Positions 6,610 through 7,022 of a stretch of DNA of 7,022 nucleotides are shown here, one piece after another. Made by a program: the position numbers and the translations under genes. The DNA is from JBPESN01 sp051710625 (GTDB lineage: Bacteria > Pseudomonadota > Gammaproteobacteria > Enterobacterales > Enterobacteriaceae): contig NZ_JBPESN010000097.1 in NCBI RefSeq assembly GCF_051710625.1, positions 1 to 7,022 of the forward strand. Direction: 5' to 3'. The stretch's first letter is position 1; every line of letters starts with the position of its first letter. The notes beneath the pieces are model-generated. The model was not told the origin of the DNA. It was given only the letters and a program-made list of their open reading frames with translations, and did no database searches.

Positions 6610-7022
6610 ATGGTGTGCGCCCACTTCGCCCGCCCGCAAGGGTTATTCGTCGTACATTTTGGCTGGCCAAAGTAGCAGGTCAAGCGTGCGCTGCGTTATT
6701 ACACCTTGACTATTGGCATGATCGTACCGCTGATAATGGCGCTGATCTCCTTTGATAATTACAGCGAACGGGAGTTTGCCGCCACCCTGGGCCGATTATG
6801 CTTTCCGCTGCTGTGCGTCTGTTTGGCGCAGGTCACCAGCAGCCTGAAACGCGGCGGCCTGCCGCTGTATCTCGATAAGCACGGCGCCGGCGATAACGTC
6901 GTTATGGAATCTGATGATCCGCGCGCCTATCGTCGCTGCGGCGCCGGCGACGATAGGCGCGGCTGGAAACCTCGGTATCGATTTGGTTTTTATTACTGAT
7001 TATCTATCACATCATCCGCCGC
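6610..7022 (+). pseudogene. mscM: Miniconductance mechanosensitive channel MscM, continuation after the insertion
   Basis: The mscM reading resumes at 6610 as MVCAHFARPQGLFVVHFGWP, against MICATFARPNGLFIAHFGWP in E. coli. TAG 6673-6675 follows. The same frame then gives RALRYYTLTIGMIVPLIMAL and GRLCFPLLCVC, membrane segments of the channel's transmembrane bundle, and SLKRGGLPLYLDKHGAGDNV. At about 6900-6905 some bases are missing (E. coli GDNITNHMLWNMM) and WNLMIRAPIVA continues one frame over. Near 6950-6962 there is a further loss, and LETSVSIWFLLLIIYHIIRR runs in the third frame to the window edge. The C-terminal MscS core (pore helix and beta domain) would lie beyond 7022. The frame differs from the 5' part, so even precise removal of the ECA piece would not restore the protein, given the many other lesions. 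Confidence 0.93.

Noticed and set aside
1..7022. CRISPR array, toxin-antitoxin pair, defence island or riboswitch
   Set aside because: No regular repeats, no paired small genes and no conserved leader structure were found on either strand.

Overview
The window looks like a piece of chromosome from an insect-associated enterobacterium undergoing genome decay. The Sodalis lineage is the best guess, from the enterobacterial gene order orn / rsgA-psd-mscM, the close match to E. coli proteins recalled from memory, and the very high pseudogene load. The genus call is inference; no database search was possible.

Layout. Positions 1-336 are the right-hand end of an IS3-family insertion sequence with a frameshifted transposase. 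Positions 337-631 hold no clear gene, only a possible decayed reading frame on the minus strand. A tRNA-Gly(GCC) gene (632-706, minus) has its own promoter and lies downstream of an intact orn (854-1399, minus). Divergent from orn is rsgA (1502-2541, plus), broken by an amber codon and a frameshift. It is followed by an apparently intact psd (2625-3509), encoding phosphatidylserine decarboxylase. After psd comes the mechanosensitive channel gene mscM (from 3546). It carries stop codons, frameshifts and a large deletion, and is split by a foreign segment.

The most unusual structure is at 4787-6609. About 1.82 kb of the enterobacterial common antigen (ECA) cluster, in reverse orientation, sits inside mscM. 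It contains rffG without its 5' end, all of rffH, and only the first ~49 codons of rffC. The mscM reading breaks off at ...Leu-Trp-Val-Leu and resumes at Met-Val-Cys-Ala, which are adjacent in E. coli MscM, so the ECA segment was inserted with almost no loss of target. Both segment ends lie inside genes, and neither end shows an insertion sequence. All three ECA genes are incomplete or damaged.

The pattern of loss matches known gene importance. orn and psd (essential in E. coli) and the tRNA are intact, while the dispensable neighbours rsgA and mscM are ruined. The working products are therefore oligoribonuclease (RNA turnover), tRNA-Gly and phosphatidylethanolamine synthesis. I see no CRISPR array or new multi-gene system; the novelty is structural.
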